From: Nocardia goodfellowii
GTDB taxonomy: Bacteria > Actinomycetota > Actinomycetes > Mycobacteriales > Mycobacteriaceae
Assembly: GCF_017875645.1 (NCBI RefSeq)
Contig: NZ_JAGGMR010000001.1
Coordinates: 7,440,001 to 7,504,000 of the forward strand
DNA length: 64,000 nt
Direction: 5' to 3'
The translations under genes and the position numbers were made by a program. The notes below the pieces were generated by a model that saw only the letters and a list, made by a program, of their open reading frames with translations, was not told the origin of the DNA and ran no database searches. Positions 44,602 to 54,139 of this stretch are shown piece by piece; the stretch's first letter is position 1; each line of letters starts with the position of its first letter.

Positions 44602-45035
44602 CGACGGGCTTGCGCCCGAAATTCGGGATCGGCCAGCCGGGCCAGATCCGATGGGACCGCCAAAATGCGCTGCACCGATTCCGACTGCCGCTGGTGCAGC
44701 AGAGCGAACCGGACCAGATCCAGCAGCATCTCCTCTTCGCCGGGATAGCCGAGCTCTCGACGCGCATCCTCCAGAAACCCTTCGCGCGCCGCCACTGTCG
44801 TCGGCTTCCACTCCCCCGGTAAGTAGAACCAGTCCGGGTACCGGATCGGAAGTGGCTCCCCCCAAGGGCCGGGATCGGTCGCCTGCTCCTCCAGAGGGTT
44901 CTGCCGGATGTAGGCCAACTCTCGCCGCACCAGGTCCACCAGCATCTCTTGCTGGGTCGCGTAACCCAGCTCGTTCCTGGCCTCCTTCAGGAATCCGACG
45001 GGAGCATGGAATTTGGTTCTCTGCATCGCCGCCAT
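44598..45035 (-). CDS. VapB-like antitoxin with duplicated domain
   Basis: 145 aa with two homologous segments: FLKEARNELGYATQQEMLVD (within 14-45) and FLEDARRELGYPGEEEMLLD (within 86-117). Each resembles the helical core of VapB (DUF2191-type) antitoxins. They are joined by a Pro/Trp-rich linker (GPWGEPLPIRYPDWFYLPGE). The C-terminus may wrap the toxin. The ATG at 45035 follows aggag at good spacing. It directly precedes and overlaps the PIN gene. The antitoxin call rests on this context and on the helix pattern. Confidence 0.65.
   Translation of the reverse strand: MAAMQRTKFHAPVGFLKEARNELGYATQQEMLVDLVRRELAYIRQNPLEEQATDPGPWGEPLPIRYPDWFYLPGEWKPTTVAAREGFLEDARRELGYPGEEEMLLDLVRFALLHQRQSESVQRILAVPSDLARLADPEFRAQARR
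44685..44996 (-). repeat. Internal duplication in the antitoxin gene
   Basis: Two 96-base segments (44901-44996 and 44685-44780) encode related 32-residue helical units, about 50 percent identical by eye. The DNA has diverged more than the protein, so the duplication is old. Confidence 0.7.
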
Positions 45036-45093
45036 GGGCACGCTCCTCATTGATAGCGAACTCCTCTCACGATCATAGGTGGATTCCGGGGGA

Positions 45094-47727
45094 CTATCCG
45101 CTGGATTTCGAGCGACGGGCAGTAAGCATTCGGACCTGGTTGGCCGTGCCGGCGACGAGGACATCGCCGTGGGTGTCGGTGCGGGCGATGGTGGCGCCCA
45201 AAGCCGAGAGTTCCGACAGGATCGCTGGGTGTGGGTGGCCGAAGGTGTTGCGGGCACCCGCGCTGACGATCGCGAGTCTGGGTCGCACCGCGGTCAGGAA
45301 ATCCTTTGTGGTGGTCCGGGATCCGTGGTGAGGGACTTTCAGGATGTCGGCGTGCACGGTCGCACCGGAGGTGACCAGGCGGCGCTGGGCCGGAGCCTCG
45401 ATATCGCCGGTGAGCAGGATGCGGCCCACGGGCGTGGTCGCGGCGAGCACTACCGAGCGATCGTTCGCCTCGTCCGGGTCGAGGTCGGGTGCGCGGGACG
45501 CGGCGGTGGGAGCGAGCACCTCCAATTCGATTGGGCCGAAGGACATTACCTGTCCAGCTGTCAGTTCGACAGTCGGGATGCTTGCCCGGTGTGCTATCCC
45601 GGCGATCTCCGCCGAGGTGGTGACCGGGCTGCGGTGGTGCGAAGGGTGCTCGGGACCAGCAGGATTCGTTCGATCCAGATCGGGATCGGTCGCGGCGCGG
45701 TCGTTCTGTGTCCCACCGCAGGCACGGCCGTCCCGATGTGCATCGGCGCAGCTCCGCAGCGCTTCTGCACCGCGAGTTGTCATCTGATTGTCGAGCCCTG
45801 CGGCCTGTGTATCTTCCGAACTGCCGCAGCCGGATTCACTGCGAGGCAACTCGTGCGGGCCGACGGCAATGGCGACTACCGTGCGGCCGTGCAGTGCACC
45901 GGCCAGCCCGCCGATATGGTCGGCATGGGGATGAGTCAGCACCAGCAGTTCGATTCTGTTGATACGCAGCCGATCCAGGCACGTCCGCATCGGTCGCGGG
46001 TCGGGGCCGACGTCGATGACGACGGCACTGCGGTTGCCCAGAGACAGTGCCAACCCGTCGCCTTGACCGACGTCGCAGGCGGCCAGCACCCAGTCATCCG
46101 GTGGCCAGCCAGGGTTCCAGATTCGCACCGGTATGAGGACCGCCGCCATCCCGGTCAGCGCCACCATCGTGACCCTGCGCACGAGGGCAGACCGCAACGC
46201 CCACACCACCACCGCTACCAGCACCGCGGCGGACATGCCGCCGGCCGCTCCACCCGGTACCGATACCGTCGCGCCGGGCAGGCCCGCCGTCCGTTCGGCC
46301 ACCGACAGCAGCCACCACAGCGGCGGCGCGGCACAGCGCAGCAGGAGTTCCGCCGGTGCGGCCCAGGCGCACGACAGTGCCGCACCCGCAGCCCCGAGCA
46401 CCGTGATCGGTGCGATCACCGGAGCCACCAGGACGTTCGCGAGCACCGCCAGCATGCTGACCCGGCCGGTCAGCGCGATCATGATCGGCACCGTGACCAC
46501 GAACGCTCCTGCCGAGACCGCGACCACCTCGGCCGGCAGTCGCCACCATCCCCGCGACCGCAGCCAATCAGCCCAGCTGGGCGCCAACAGGATCAAACCC
46601 GCCGTCGCGAATACCGACAATGCGAATCCGGCCCGCACCGCCAACTCGGGCCACACCGCCAGTAGCCCGATGACAGCCGCGCACAGCGCGGGCAGCGCCT
46701 GCTTGCGCCGACCGGTTACCAAAGCCAGCAACGTGATCGCGCCCATGGCCGCGGCCCTCAGCACACTCGGATCCGGCCGGGCGACCACAACGAACATGGC
46801 CAACGCACCCGCCGCGACCATCGCCGCGACCCGCGGTCCAAGCGTCAGCATCCGGACTAGGAACAGCACGACGGACAACAAGATCGTGAAGTTCGCACCA
46901 CTGACTACGCAAAGGTGCTGCAGGCCGGCGATTTCGAAATCTTCGCGCACCGGATCCGGCAACCGCGAGGTGTCACCGATGACCAGCGCGGGCAGCAGCC
47001 CCGCCGGATCAGCCGCCAGCGCCTGCCCTGCGGCAGCGGCGAAATCGGCGCGCACCGACGCGGCCGCCCGCTGCCACCACGGCAGCGGGCCAACCACCTT
47101 CGGCGGGCCCAACGCTCGCAGCGACGCCACCGTCAGGTCCCGGTGCTGGGGTGGCTCGACCCGCGCACGAACCTGAACCGCCTGACCGGGCAGGACCCGC
47201 CCCCATTCCGGCCCGGGCGCCAGAATCACCACCGATCCCCCAGCCCGCACAGTCGTCCCCGCACGCTGGAACTCCACCAACCTCGCCCGCACCAGCCACC
47301 GCTGCTCACCGCCGAACGCACTCGCCCGCAACGGTTTCGGATCATCGCTCGGCGTGAGAACAACCTGCACCGACGACCCACCCGCACCCCGCAGCGGATG
47401 GGCCGCCACACGCTGTTCGCGCCACGCCGCAGCCGCCGCGAACCCCGCACCCAGCAACACCGCGGACAGCGCCACTACCGCCACTGCCCGCCACCGCTCC
47501 GCACGATGCGCCGTCGACCACAACAACAACACCCACAACCCGATGGCTGCCAGCACCAACCCACCCGCCACCATCAGCCCCACCCACCACCCAGCCGTCA
47601 GCGCGACAATCGTCGCGGCCCAGCAACACAGCGCCGCGGGTAGCAACCGCGCATCCAATACCGGCGTGGCCGAGCCCTCCCCTTCGATCTCTTGCTCCCG
47701 CTCGGCGACCCCACCCCACACCGTCAT
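45094..47727 (-). CDS. comEC: ComEC/Rec2 DNA-uptake channel
   Basis: About 877 aa. N-terminal TM helices and a DUF4131-like part precede the competence domain of many TM helices (from about 220 to 560, FEIAGLQHLCVVSGANFTIL). A C-terminal metallo-beta-lactamase domain follows with LTHPHADHIGGLAG and HHGSRTTTKDFL. It would carry single-stranded DNA across the membrane and possibly degrade the other strand. The ATG at 47727 follows ggaggcgg. It is in operon order with comEA. Confidence 0.93.
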   Translation of the reverse strand: MTVWGGVAEREQEIEGEGSATPVLDARLLPAALCCWAATIVALTAGWWVGLMVAGGLVLAAIGLWVLLLWSTAHRAERWRAVAVVALSAVLLGAGFAAAAAWREQRVAAHPLRGAGGSSVQVVLTPSDDPKPLRASAFGGEQRWLVRARLVEFQRAGTTVRAGGSVVILAPGPEWGRVLPGQAVQVRARVEPPQHRDLTVASLRALGPPKVVGPLPWWQRAAASVRADFAAAAGQALAADPAGLLPALVIGDTSRLPDPVREDFEIAGLQHLCVVSGANFTILLSVVLFLVRMLTLGPRVAAMVAAGALAMFVVVARPDPSVLRAAAMGAITLLALVTGRRKQALPALCAAVIGLLAVWPELAVRAGFALSVFATAGLILLAPSWADWLRSRGWWRLPAEVVAVSAGAFVVTVPIMIALTGRVSMLAVLANVLVAPVIAPITVLGAAGAALSCAWAAPAELLLRCAAPPLWWLLSVAERTAGLPGATVSVPGGAAGGMSAAVLVAVVVWALRSALVRRVTMVALTGMAAVLIPVRIWNPGWPPDDWVLAACDVGQGDGLALSLGNRSAVVIDVGPDPRPMRTCLDRLRINRIELLVLTHPHADHIGGLAGALHGRTVVAIAVGPHELPRSESGCGSSEDTQAAGLDNQMTTRGAEALRSCADAHRDGRACGGTQNDRAATDPDLDRTNPAGPEHPSHHRSPVTTSAEIAGIAHRASIPTVELTAGQVMSFGPIELEVLAPTAASRAPDLDPDEANDRSVVLAATTPVGRILLTGDIEAPAQRRLVTSGATVHADILKVPHHGSRTTTKDFLTAVRPRLAIVSAGARNTFGHPHPAILSELSALGATIARTDTHGDVLVAGTANQVRMLTARRSKSSG

Positions 47728-48025
47728 CCAGCCACCGCCTGGAGACGAACCGCCGCGGCCCCACGCAGCGGACACCTATCCCGCTGTATGTCCGAATGTG
47801 CCGCCCCGAATTCGTCTGCGCTCGAATCAACTAGGCGGTCGTTCGCACTCCAGCCACATTCAGATGTTCGGTCTTGGCAGAACCGGGCACCGTTTCCAGA
47901 GCTGGCTTCCGCGAGCGATCGTCCCCCGCCAGGTCCCAGCCCAACCCAGTTCGTAACCTCCGGCGAAGACAGCAATAGGTCGACGCCTCGGGATCGAAAG
48001 AGGGCGGAGTTTCCGTGCGATCGGT

Positions 48026-49957
48026 TCATATCCGGACCAGGTCGCGGAGGCGGGCGAGGCGAGCCGGGCCGATTCCGTCTACTTCACCGAGTTGGGTGGG
48101 GTCGGTGAACGGCCCGTTTGTAGTACGCCAGGTGATGATGGCGCGGGCGGTGATGGGGCCTACGCCGGGCAGGGCGTCGAGTTCGGACTCGGTCGCGGTG
48201 TTGAGATTGAGGCGAGTGGTAGGTGTCGCGCCCTTGGTTGGGGCGGCGGAACTACCTGTGCTGATCGTTCCGCTGCCGAGTTGTGGGGTGCCGGGGGTAG
48301 CTGCGGAGGGATTCGTGCCGACGAGAACCTGGTCCCCGTCGAGGAGTCGTTGGGCGAGGTTGAGACCGGTCAGGTCTGCGGTCGGGATCGGCGTGCCCGC
48401 AGCGGTGAGAGCGTCGGCGACGCGGGATCCAGCAGGCAGGCGGACCAGGCCAGGACGATGGACGTGACCGACGACACTCACCACCAGTTCGGTAGGCGTG
48501 GCTGGTTCCGGAGCCGCAAGATTTGAAGGAGCGTTGTCTGACAGTCCGGCGTTGGCGGAAGGCCGGGCCAGCGCGGTTGTCCGCAGAACTGACAGGGGTG
48601 GAACAGTCTGGGCCACAGGGCGTTCCCGCAAAACCACCACCGCCGTGACAACGATCGCGAACAGGCCCACCACCGCGAGGGTCAGCACTCCCCGACGTCC
48701 CGAATCCAGCCGCGCGCCCCGGAATCTGTCCGGCACCCAACGATCCCAGCGCCCAGGATGTGGCTTCGGCTCCCGCAGCCAACCCGGTGCTACGACCTCA
48801 CCGACCCCCTCGCGTGCCCTCGCCGGCCTATCCGCAGGCAGCTCTTCGAGATCCCAGAGATCAGGATCGTCAGACGAATCATCGAAATCCGCACGCGGCG
48901 AAGCCCTTTCAAAGGCCGGTGGTCGCAGCGCCTCCCCGGCGAGCACGGCTCCACCCCGACCCCGCTGCCCGTCGCGCCTTCCTACTCCAGCTGATGCACC
49001 GTCACCGCCGTGCACCCATGCGGAACGTCGCGCCACACCAGCCGAATTCGTAGCCGCCGTCGCAAACTCGCCAGCTCGCAGGGATTCCGCCGACTCCGCC
49101 ACCCGCCGAAACCCACCCGACTCCGCCACCCACTCAGATGCCGTCGACTCGGTTACACGACGGTGCCCCGCCAAGTCCGCCTCTCGCCCAGATGCCGTCG
49201 ACTTCGCGGCCCGCCCAGATCCCGCCAACTCGGCCACCCGCCGAAACGCCGCCGCCTCCGCCACCCGCCCAGATCCGGTCGACTGCACCTTCCGCCGAAA
49301 TCCGGCCACCTCGGCCACCCGCCCAAATCTCGCCGACTCCGCCACACGCCCGGGCTTCGCCGACTCCGCCTCTCGCCCGGATCCCGCCGATTCGATTTCA
49401 CGACGGAACCCGACCGAGTCCGCCTGCCGCCCGAATCGCGCCGACTGCGCTTCCCGCCCAGCTCGCGCCGACTGCGCTTCCCTGCGGGATCCCGGCACCT
49501 CGGCCACACGCCCGGGTTTCGCCAATCGGCCAGGTCCTGCCACCTCGGGCACCCGCCCAGATCCCGCCGACTCCGCCACACGCCCGGAACCCGCCGACTC
49601 CGCCACACGCCCGGATTCCGCTGACTCCGCCACTCGGCCATTCCCCGCCGACTCCGCCACCCGCGGCAACTCCTCCGAACCACCCCCGCCCGCATACGCC
49701 GACAACTCGGCGCCACCTGCACGACCAGTTCGCTCACCATGGCGTACGTCCTTCAGGGGCTCCGACGCACGCACGTACCGTTTGCCGCAGGAGGCACCGC
49801 CGGCCGTTCTGGGGGTCCAGGGCTGGTTTCGGTTGTCTGTCGGCGGGGTGGGTCGGCCGGTGGTGATCGGGAGGCCGGCGGTTCGGCTGGCGTCGACTCG
49901 GGCAGTCAGTGCTCCCAGACGGCGCCGGATTCGTTCGCGTTCGTCGTGTCGTGGCAT
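48026..49957 (-). CDS. comEA: ComEA-like DNA-binding protein with long repeat extension
   Basis: About 643 aa, roughly twice the mycobacterial length. Order: N-terminal arm (MPRHDERERIRRRLG); about 22 nonapeptide repeats (RVAESAGSG-like); acidic stretch (DDSSDDPDLWDLEELP); one TM (VLTLAVVGLFAIVVTAVVVL); SLBB domain (SVVGHVHRPGLVRLPAGSRV); tandem HhH domain at the C-terminus (LNLNTATESELDALPGVGP, VDGIGPARLARLRDL). The C-terminal part binds incoming DNA outside the membrane; the repeats are therefore cytosolic. The ATG at 49957 is preferred to one at 50047. Confidence 0.9.
   Translation of the reverse strand: MPRHDERERIRRRLGALTARVDASRTAGLPITTGRPTPPTDNRNQPWTPRTAGGASCGKRYVRASEPLKDVRHGERTGRAGGAELSAYAGGGGSEELPRVAESAGNGRVAESAESGRVAESAGSGRVAESAGSGRVPEVAGPGRLAKPGRVAEVPGSRREAQSARAGREAQSARFGRQADSVGFRREIESAGSGREAESAKPGRVAESARFGRVAEVAGFRRKVQSTGSGRVAEAAAFRRVAELAGSGRAAKSTASGREADLAGHRRVTESTASEWVAESGGFRRVAESAESLRAGEFATAATNSAGVARRSAWVHGGDGASAGVGRRDGQRGRGGAVLAGEALRPPAFERASPRADFDDSSDDPDLWDLEELPADRPARAREGVGEVVAPGWLREPKPHPGRWDRWVPDRFRGARLDSGRRGVLTLAVVGLFAIVVTAVVVLRERPVAQTVPPLSVLRTTALARPSANAGLSDNAPSNLAAPEPATPTELVVSVVGHVHRPGLVRLPAGSRVADALTAAGTPIPTADLTGLNLAQRLLDGDQVLVGTNPSAATPGTPQLGSGTISTGSSAAPTKGATPTTRLNLNTATESELDALPGVGPITARAIITWRTTNGPFTDPTQLGEVDGIGPARLARLRDLVRI
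49079..49663 (-). repeat. 27-bp degenerate tandem repeat array in comEA
   Basis: About 22 in-frame units of 27 bp (one of 18 bp) encode variants of R-V-A-E-S-A-G-S-G. Arg starts nearly every unit and Glu/Gln/Asp/Lys is at position 4. Early units (near 49580-49663) are nearly identical; later ones are degenerate, consistent with expansion at one end. Confidence 0.9.
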
Positions 49958-50112
49958 GGGCGCGACGGTACGTGGAGATCGGTGGGCGGAGAGGCGCGCG
50001 AGCTGGGCTTTTGATAGGGCTGGGGATAACTGTGAAGCTGTGGACAACTAGCTCGATCGGCTGGCGGACATGGCGATTCGTTCAGCGGGTCGGCAGGTCA
50101 ACGCGCGTGGTG

Positions 50113-50775
50113 TCAGACGCGTCGCATCACTGAAACGACTTTGCCGAGCACCACTGCTTTGTCGCCGTCGATGATGTCGTAGTCCGGGTTGCGGGGTTCC
50201 AGGTAGACGTGGCCGTTGCGGCGGCGATAGACCTTGACGGTGGCTTCGCCGTCGATCATGGCGGCGACGATTTCGCCCGAATGCGCTTCGTGCTGTTGGC
50301 GGATCACCACGATGTCGCCGTCGCAGATGGCGGCGTCGATCATCGAATCGCCGCGAACGCGCAGGCCGAAGACGGTGCCACGGCCGACCAGATCGCGGGG
50401 CAGGGTGAGGGTGTCGTCGGCGTGTTGCTCGGCGAGGATGGGTGTGCCGGCGGCGATGTCGCCGAGTACCGGGACCGCAACCGACGCTTCGGATTCAGTG
50501 CGTGACGGGGTCGCCTGCAGGAACATGCGGACGTCGATCGGGCGTGACATGGTCGCGCTGCGGCGCAGAAAGCCGCGGTCCTCCAGGCTCTTCAGATGTT
50601 TGGACACCGACGAGGCCGACCGCAGGCCCACAGCGTCACCGATCTCGCGGGTGTTCGGCGCGTAGCCGTGTCGCTGCACCCAGTCCCGGATGGTGGCGAG
50701 TATCTGGTGCTGGCGTGGGGGCAACGTCGAAGTGTCGAGGTGGTCGAACCCGTCGAAGTGGTCGTATCCGGTCAC
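50113..50775 (-). CDS. lexA: LexA-type repressor (likely a second LexA)
   Basis: 220 aa. The winged HTH has TREIGDAVGLRSASSVSKHL (residues 42-61). The autocleavage site is Ala109-Gly110 (GDIAAGTPILAEQ), with Ser144 (VRGDSMIDAAICDGD) and Lys181 (GEATVKVYRR) as catalytic dyad. All parts of a RecA-responsive S24 repressor are intact. The main lexA in actinobacteria usually lies elsewhere (near nrdR), so this may be a paralogue beside the competence genes. I found no obvious SOS box (TCGAAC-N4-GTTCGA) in 50776-50971. Confidence 0.9.
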   Translation of the reverse strand: MTGYDHFDGFDHLDTSTLPPRQHQILATIRDWVQRHGYAPNTREIGDAVGLRSASSVSKHLKSLEDRGFLRRSATMSRPIDVRMFLQATPSRTESEASVAVPVLGDIAAGTPILAEQHADDTLTLPRDLVGRGTVFGLRVRGDSMIDAAICDGDIVVIRQQHEAHSGEIVAAMIDGEATVKVYRRRNGHVYLEPRNPDYDIIDGDKAVVLGKVVSVMRRV

Positions 50776-50971
50776 CCGCGAATCCTAAAGGGCACGGATC
50801 GATTCCAGCGCCAGCCCACGTCGATAATTGGGCGCGTCGAGACGACCGAGGGCCCCAACCATGTCCGCGGCGACCTGCCGGAGACGCAGACAGCGACACT
50901 CGGCCCTGTGCGATTCGTCGCATGTAGGCAGCTGCGGTTGCTGATCGGTGCCTGAACCTCAGGCGGGTCGG

Positions 50972-51814
50972 TCAGCCACACCCGCCCGGAACCACCAGAA
51001 CGCCGACCGCCCCGGCCCCGAGGTGCACGCCGAGGGCAGGCCCGAACTCGTTGATGATGAGCTCTCGGATGCCGGGCACGGTTTCGCGCAGTTGCGTGGC
51101 AAGGGTTTCCGCCGCGTCCGGCGCGCCGAGATGCTGCACCGCGACGGCGACACCGTCGTCGCCTGCCGCGTCCACCGCTGCCGCGACGAGTTTCGCGTAG
51201 GCCTTGGAGCGGGTGCGGACTTTTTCCCGCAGTTCGAGCTTGCCGCCCACGATCTGCAGTAGTGGTTTGGTGACCAGTTCGCTGCCGAAAAACGCTGCCG
51301 CGCTGCTCAACCGGCCACCGCGGCGCAGCTGTTCGGTGCGATTGACGAGGATGAACGTGCGGGCGCGACTGGACGCGGCGACCGCGGTGTCGTAGACGAC
51401 ATCTCGTGCCGCGCCGGCCCGTGCCCGGCGGGCGGCGGCGAGCACGGGCAATCCGGTGGCCAGGCCCGCGCCGAGCGAATCGACGAGGTGGATGCGGTCG
51501 CCGGCGTCCAAGTCACGCACAGCCTGCCGGCCTGCTTCCCAGGTGCCGGACAGCTGTCGCGAAATGTGCACGGCGACAACCCCGTCACCGCCGCTGCGGG
51601 CCAGCGCCGCCTCATAGGCGGCACGCATCTCGCCGGGTGAAGGCGCGGAGGTCGTCACCGTGTCGGCGCTGTAGTCGATGTCGATGGGATCGACGCCCTC
51701 CCGTACCGCCCGGTCCCCGACCAGGACGTGCAGGGGCACGACGTCGATGTCCAGCTCGGCGGTGAGGGCGGCAGGCAGGCTTGCGGACGAATCGGTGACG
51801 ACCACGACGGCCAC
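50972..51814 (-). CDS. DegV-family fatty-acid-binding protein
   Basis: 280 aa. The family start is VVVVTDSSASLPAAL, and TTSAPSPGEMRAAYEAAL and VDSLGAGLATGLPVLAAARR form the lipid pocket. DegV (FakB-like) proteins bind a fatty acid, often for phosphorylation by a FakA kinase; none is in the window. It lies 3 bases downstream of the octT-like gene. Confidence 0.92.
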   Translation of the reverse strand: MAVVVVTDSSASLPAALTAELDIDVVPLHVLVGDRAVREGVDPIDIDYSADTVTTSAPSPGEMRAAYEAALARSGGDGVVAVHISRQLSGTWEAGRQAVRDLDAGDRIHLVDSLGAGLATGLPVLAAARRARAGAARDVVYDTAVAASSRARTFILVNRTEQLRRGGRLSSAAAFFGSELVTKPLLQIVGGKLELREKVRTRSKAYAKLVAAAVDAAGDDGVAVAVQHLGAPDAAETLATQLRETVPGIRELIINEFGPALGVHLGAGAVGVLVVPGGCG

Positions 51815-51817
51815 GGA

Positions 51818-54139
51818 CTACCGAACCTCCTGCAAGGTCTTCACCATCGCGGTGGCCACGGCGGTGTGCCCGGCCCAGCCCCAGTGGATGCCGTCCGGAT
51901 TCGCCTCACCGGAGAAGATGTTCTCACGCACCGCTTCTCCGAGATCGACCAGCGGCACCGAGGTGCGCGCCGACCAGGCCTGCAACGCTCTCACCGCGCG
52001 CGGACGGCCGCGGTGCACGCGCCCGTAGGCGGCACAGTTGTGCACCGACGGCAGCACACCGATGAACGGCAGATCGGGACGCAACTGCGCCAGCGCTTCC
52101 CGCGACTGCTCCAGATAGTCGACGCTGACGCGCGGCGGAAGTGCCACGGGGCGGCCGAGTTTCGCGAGCTTGGGTTGCAGCCAGTTGTAGGTGGCTCGGA
52201 CGATCCGGCGCAGACGCGGCGGTCGCACGTAGCGGATCTGCTCGCGCAGCGCGGTCGGCAACGGCGACGGCAGGCTGTCCATGCCGCCGACGGCGAACAC
52301 CACCGCACCCGCGTGTGGGACCGCGGCCCACACCCGAGGGTCGCCGATCAACGCCCAGTAGGCGTCGCGGCAGGTCCAGCCGATCCGACCGACCAACTCG
52401 ACATCCCAATCGAGTTCGGCGGCAACGAGGTTCGGCCAGATCCTCGGATCGTCGGCGGGCAAGCCGCCCTTGGGGCCGAAATAGGACAGCGAATCGGCGA
52501 TCACCAGCAGCACCGGTCGCTTCGATTGCTTTGCGCCGACGGCGGTTTCGGCGGCAGCCGCCGGCGTCGCGGACGCCGCGACCGAGATCTGCGCCTCGGC
52601 GTCGGCCGGAGAGACGCGACCGGTGGCCGGAGCGACGAGATCGGACTTAGCCGGAGCAACCAGACCGGCAACCTTCGAAGTGACGGAATCAGCTTCTGCC
52701 GGGGCGACCGAATCGGCTCCCGCCGAGGTGACGGAATCGGCTTCAGCCGGAGCAACCACGCCAGCAGTGGCCGTAGTGACGGAATCTGCTCCCGCCGGAA
52801 CGACCACGCCAGCAGCCCCCGGAGTGACGGAATCAGCTCCCGCCGGAACAACCAGACCAGCAGTGGCCGGAGCACCGGAATCGGCCCCATGACCAGCGAC
52901 TCCCGGAGCAGCCGCATCGGCTCTCAGCGGAACCACCAGACCAGCCGCTACGGGGGCGACGGAGGCAACGGCAGCTGGATTAACTACACCGGTTGCGGTC
53001 GGAGTAAGCGCATCGGATCCGGCAGGTGGCGGCTCTGCTTCCGCCGGGGGAATGGCGGGATCGACCGTATCGGCGGCGGCCGCGTCCACCGGTGTTGAAA
53101 GGTTGGTCGGGTCGGCAGCCGAATCAACTTCTGCGGGAGCGAATTCAGTGGTTCTTGCCGGGGCGACTCGCTCGGTGTCCGCCGCCGAGCCAGGGTCGGA
53201 TTCGGCAGGGCCCGCGAGTTCGCCTGCGGCGGCAACAGATTCCAGCTTGGATGCATCCGGGGAGCCGCCCACTCGATTACCCATGTCCGCAGCTCCGGTA
53301 TCCACCTTCGCAGATCCGGGATTCACACCCCGGGCTTCGGTGTTCATCTCGGCAGCTTCGACATTCGCGCCCGCAGCCGCGGTGTTCGCGCCCGAAACTG
53401 CGGCGTCCACGCCCGCAGCCTCCATGTTCGCGTCCGTAGCTTGAATGTTCCCGTCCGAAACTGCGGCCTTCACGCCGGCAGCCGCGGTGTTCGCTTCCGC
53501 AGCTTCAATGGCGCCCAGAGCTTCAATGTTCGCGTCCGAAGCTACGGCTTTCGCATCCGCAGTTTCAATGTTCGCGTCAGCAGTTTCGGTGTTGGCGTTC
53601 GCGGTTTCCCTGTCCGCGTCCGCGGATTTCCTGTCCGCGCCCGCGGCTTCGGTATTCACCTCCGCGGCTTCAGTCGTCACGCCAGCGGCTTCGGCCTTCC
53701 CTGTGCCACTGCTCGCGGCCTCAACCGCTGATTCACTCACCCCGGCGGCCCCCGCGACACCACCCCGCCCGGAGTCCTCCGTGCCATCACCAGCTTCAGC
53801 CGAATCACCAGACCCCGCAACCGTTCCCGCGCGCTCGCCGGTCCCAACCGGGTCGACCTCCGCAACGGCGTTCTCGCCCGATTCCGGCACCTTGGGCGAC
53901 GGCGGTGGTCCGAACAGCGCATCCGGCAACTGCCGCTGGGCTTTTCGTGTCACCTGCTTGAAGAGCTCGTCCGGGACCGACCGAATCGGCTCCTCGGCAT
54001 CGGCTTTCTTCGACGCCCTGGCCGGTTTCGGCGCGGGCGCCGGACCGAACAGGGCATCGGGGAGTTGTCGCTCAGCCTTTGCCGTGACCTTCTTGAACAA
54101 CTCGTCCGGTACCGACTTGATCGGCTCTTCAGAGGACAT
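51818..54139 (-). CDS. octT: OctT-like octanoyltransferase with a 540-residue repetitive N-terminus
   Basis: 773 aa. The last 234 residues form an SGNH-type domain ([56 protein letters not shown]) like mycobacterial OctT, which octanoylates diglucosylglycerate for methylglucose lipopolysaccharide. The extra N-terminus holds a 36-residue duplication (4-39 and 49-84, [21 protein letters not shown]), heptad-like Ala/Glu/Asn/Thr repeats (about 149-285) and 14-16-residue repeats ([10 protein letters not shown], about 399-505). No TM or signal. It is followed by degV and overlaps gpgP upstream by 11 bases. A fused extension, not a frameshift, because the frame is continuous. Confidence 0.8.
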   Translation of the reverse strand: MSSEEPIKSVPDELFKKVTAKAERQLPDALFGPAPAPKPARASKKADAEEPIRSVPDELFKQVTRKAQRQLPDALFGPPPSPKVPESGENAVAEVDPVGTGERAGTVAGSGDSAEAGDGTEDSGRGGVAGAAGVSESAVEAASSGTGKAEAAGVTTEAAEVNTEAAGADRKSADADRETANANTETADANIETADAKAVASDANIEALGAIEAAEANTAAAGVKAAVSDGNIQATDANMEAAGVDAAVSGANTAAAGANVEAAEMNTEARGVNPGSAKVDTGAADMGNRVGGSPDASKLESVAAAGELAGPAESDPGSAADTERVAPARTTEFAPAEVDSAADPTNLSTPVDAAAADTVDPAIPPAEAEPPPAGSDALTPTATGVVNPAAVASVAPVAAGLVVPLRADAAAPGVAGHGADSGAPATAGLVVPAGADSVTPGAAGVVVPAGADSVTTATAGVVAPAEADSVTSAGADSVAPAEADSVTSKVAGLVAPAKSDLVAPATGRVSPADAEAQISVAASATPAAAAETAVGAKQSKRPVLLVIADSLSYFGPKGGLPADDPRIWPNLVAAELDWDVELVGRIGWTCRDAYWALIGDPRVWAAVPHAGAVVFAVGGMDSLPSPLPTALREQIRYVRPPRLRRIVRATYNWLQPKLAKLGRPVALPPRVSVDYLEQSREALAQLRPDLPFIGVLPSVHNCAAYGRVHRGRPRAVRALQAWSARTSVPLVDLGEAVRENIFSGEANPDGIHWGWAGHTAVATAMVKTLQEVR
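52625..52945 (-). repeat. 48-bp repeats in octT ([10 protein letters not shown] units)
   Basis: In-frame units of 14-16 codons encode [12 protein letters not shown] and variants, about six copies, degenerate at the ends. Confidence 0.8.
53285..53695 (-). repeat. 21-bp heptad repeats in octT
   Basis: About 19 in-frame units of about seven codons encode variants of NTEAAGA / NIETADA. The composition is Ala, Glu, Asn, Thr, Asp and Val. It is highly degenerate but keeps period seven. Confidence 0.8.
53888..54130 (-). repeat. 135-bp duplication at the octT N-terminus
   Basis: Segments 54023-54130 and 53888-53995 encode two near-identical 36-residue motifs with SVPDELFK and [10 protein letters not shown], offset 135 bases. 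Only a handful of the 36 residues differ. Confidence 0.9.

Noticed and set aside
49079..49663. Regular 27-bp repeats considered as a CRISPR array
   Set aside because: There are no unique spacers; the units are contiguous, in frame and encode a nonapeptide pattern within comEA.
50776..50971. SOS box search upstream of the LexA-type gene
   Set aside because: No match close to TCGAAC-N4-GTTCGA was seen; only weak tcga-containing fragments.
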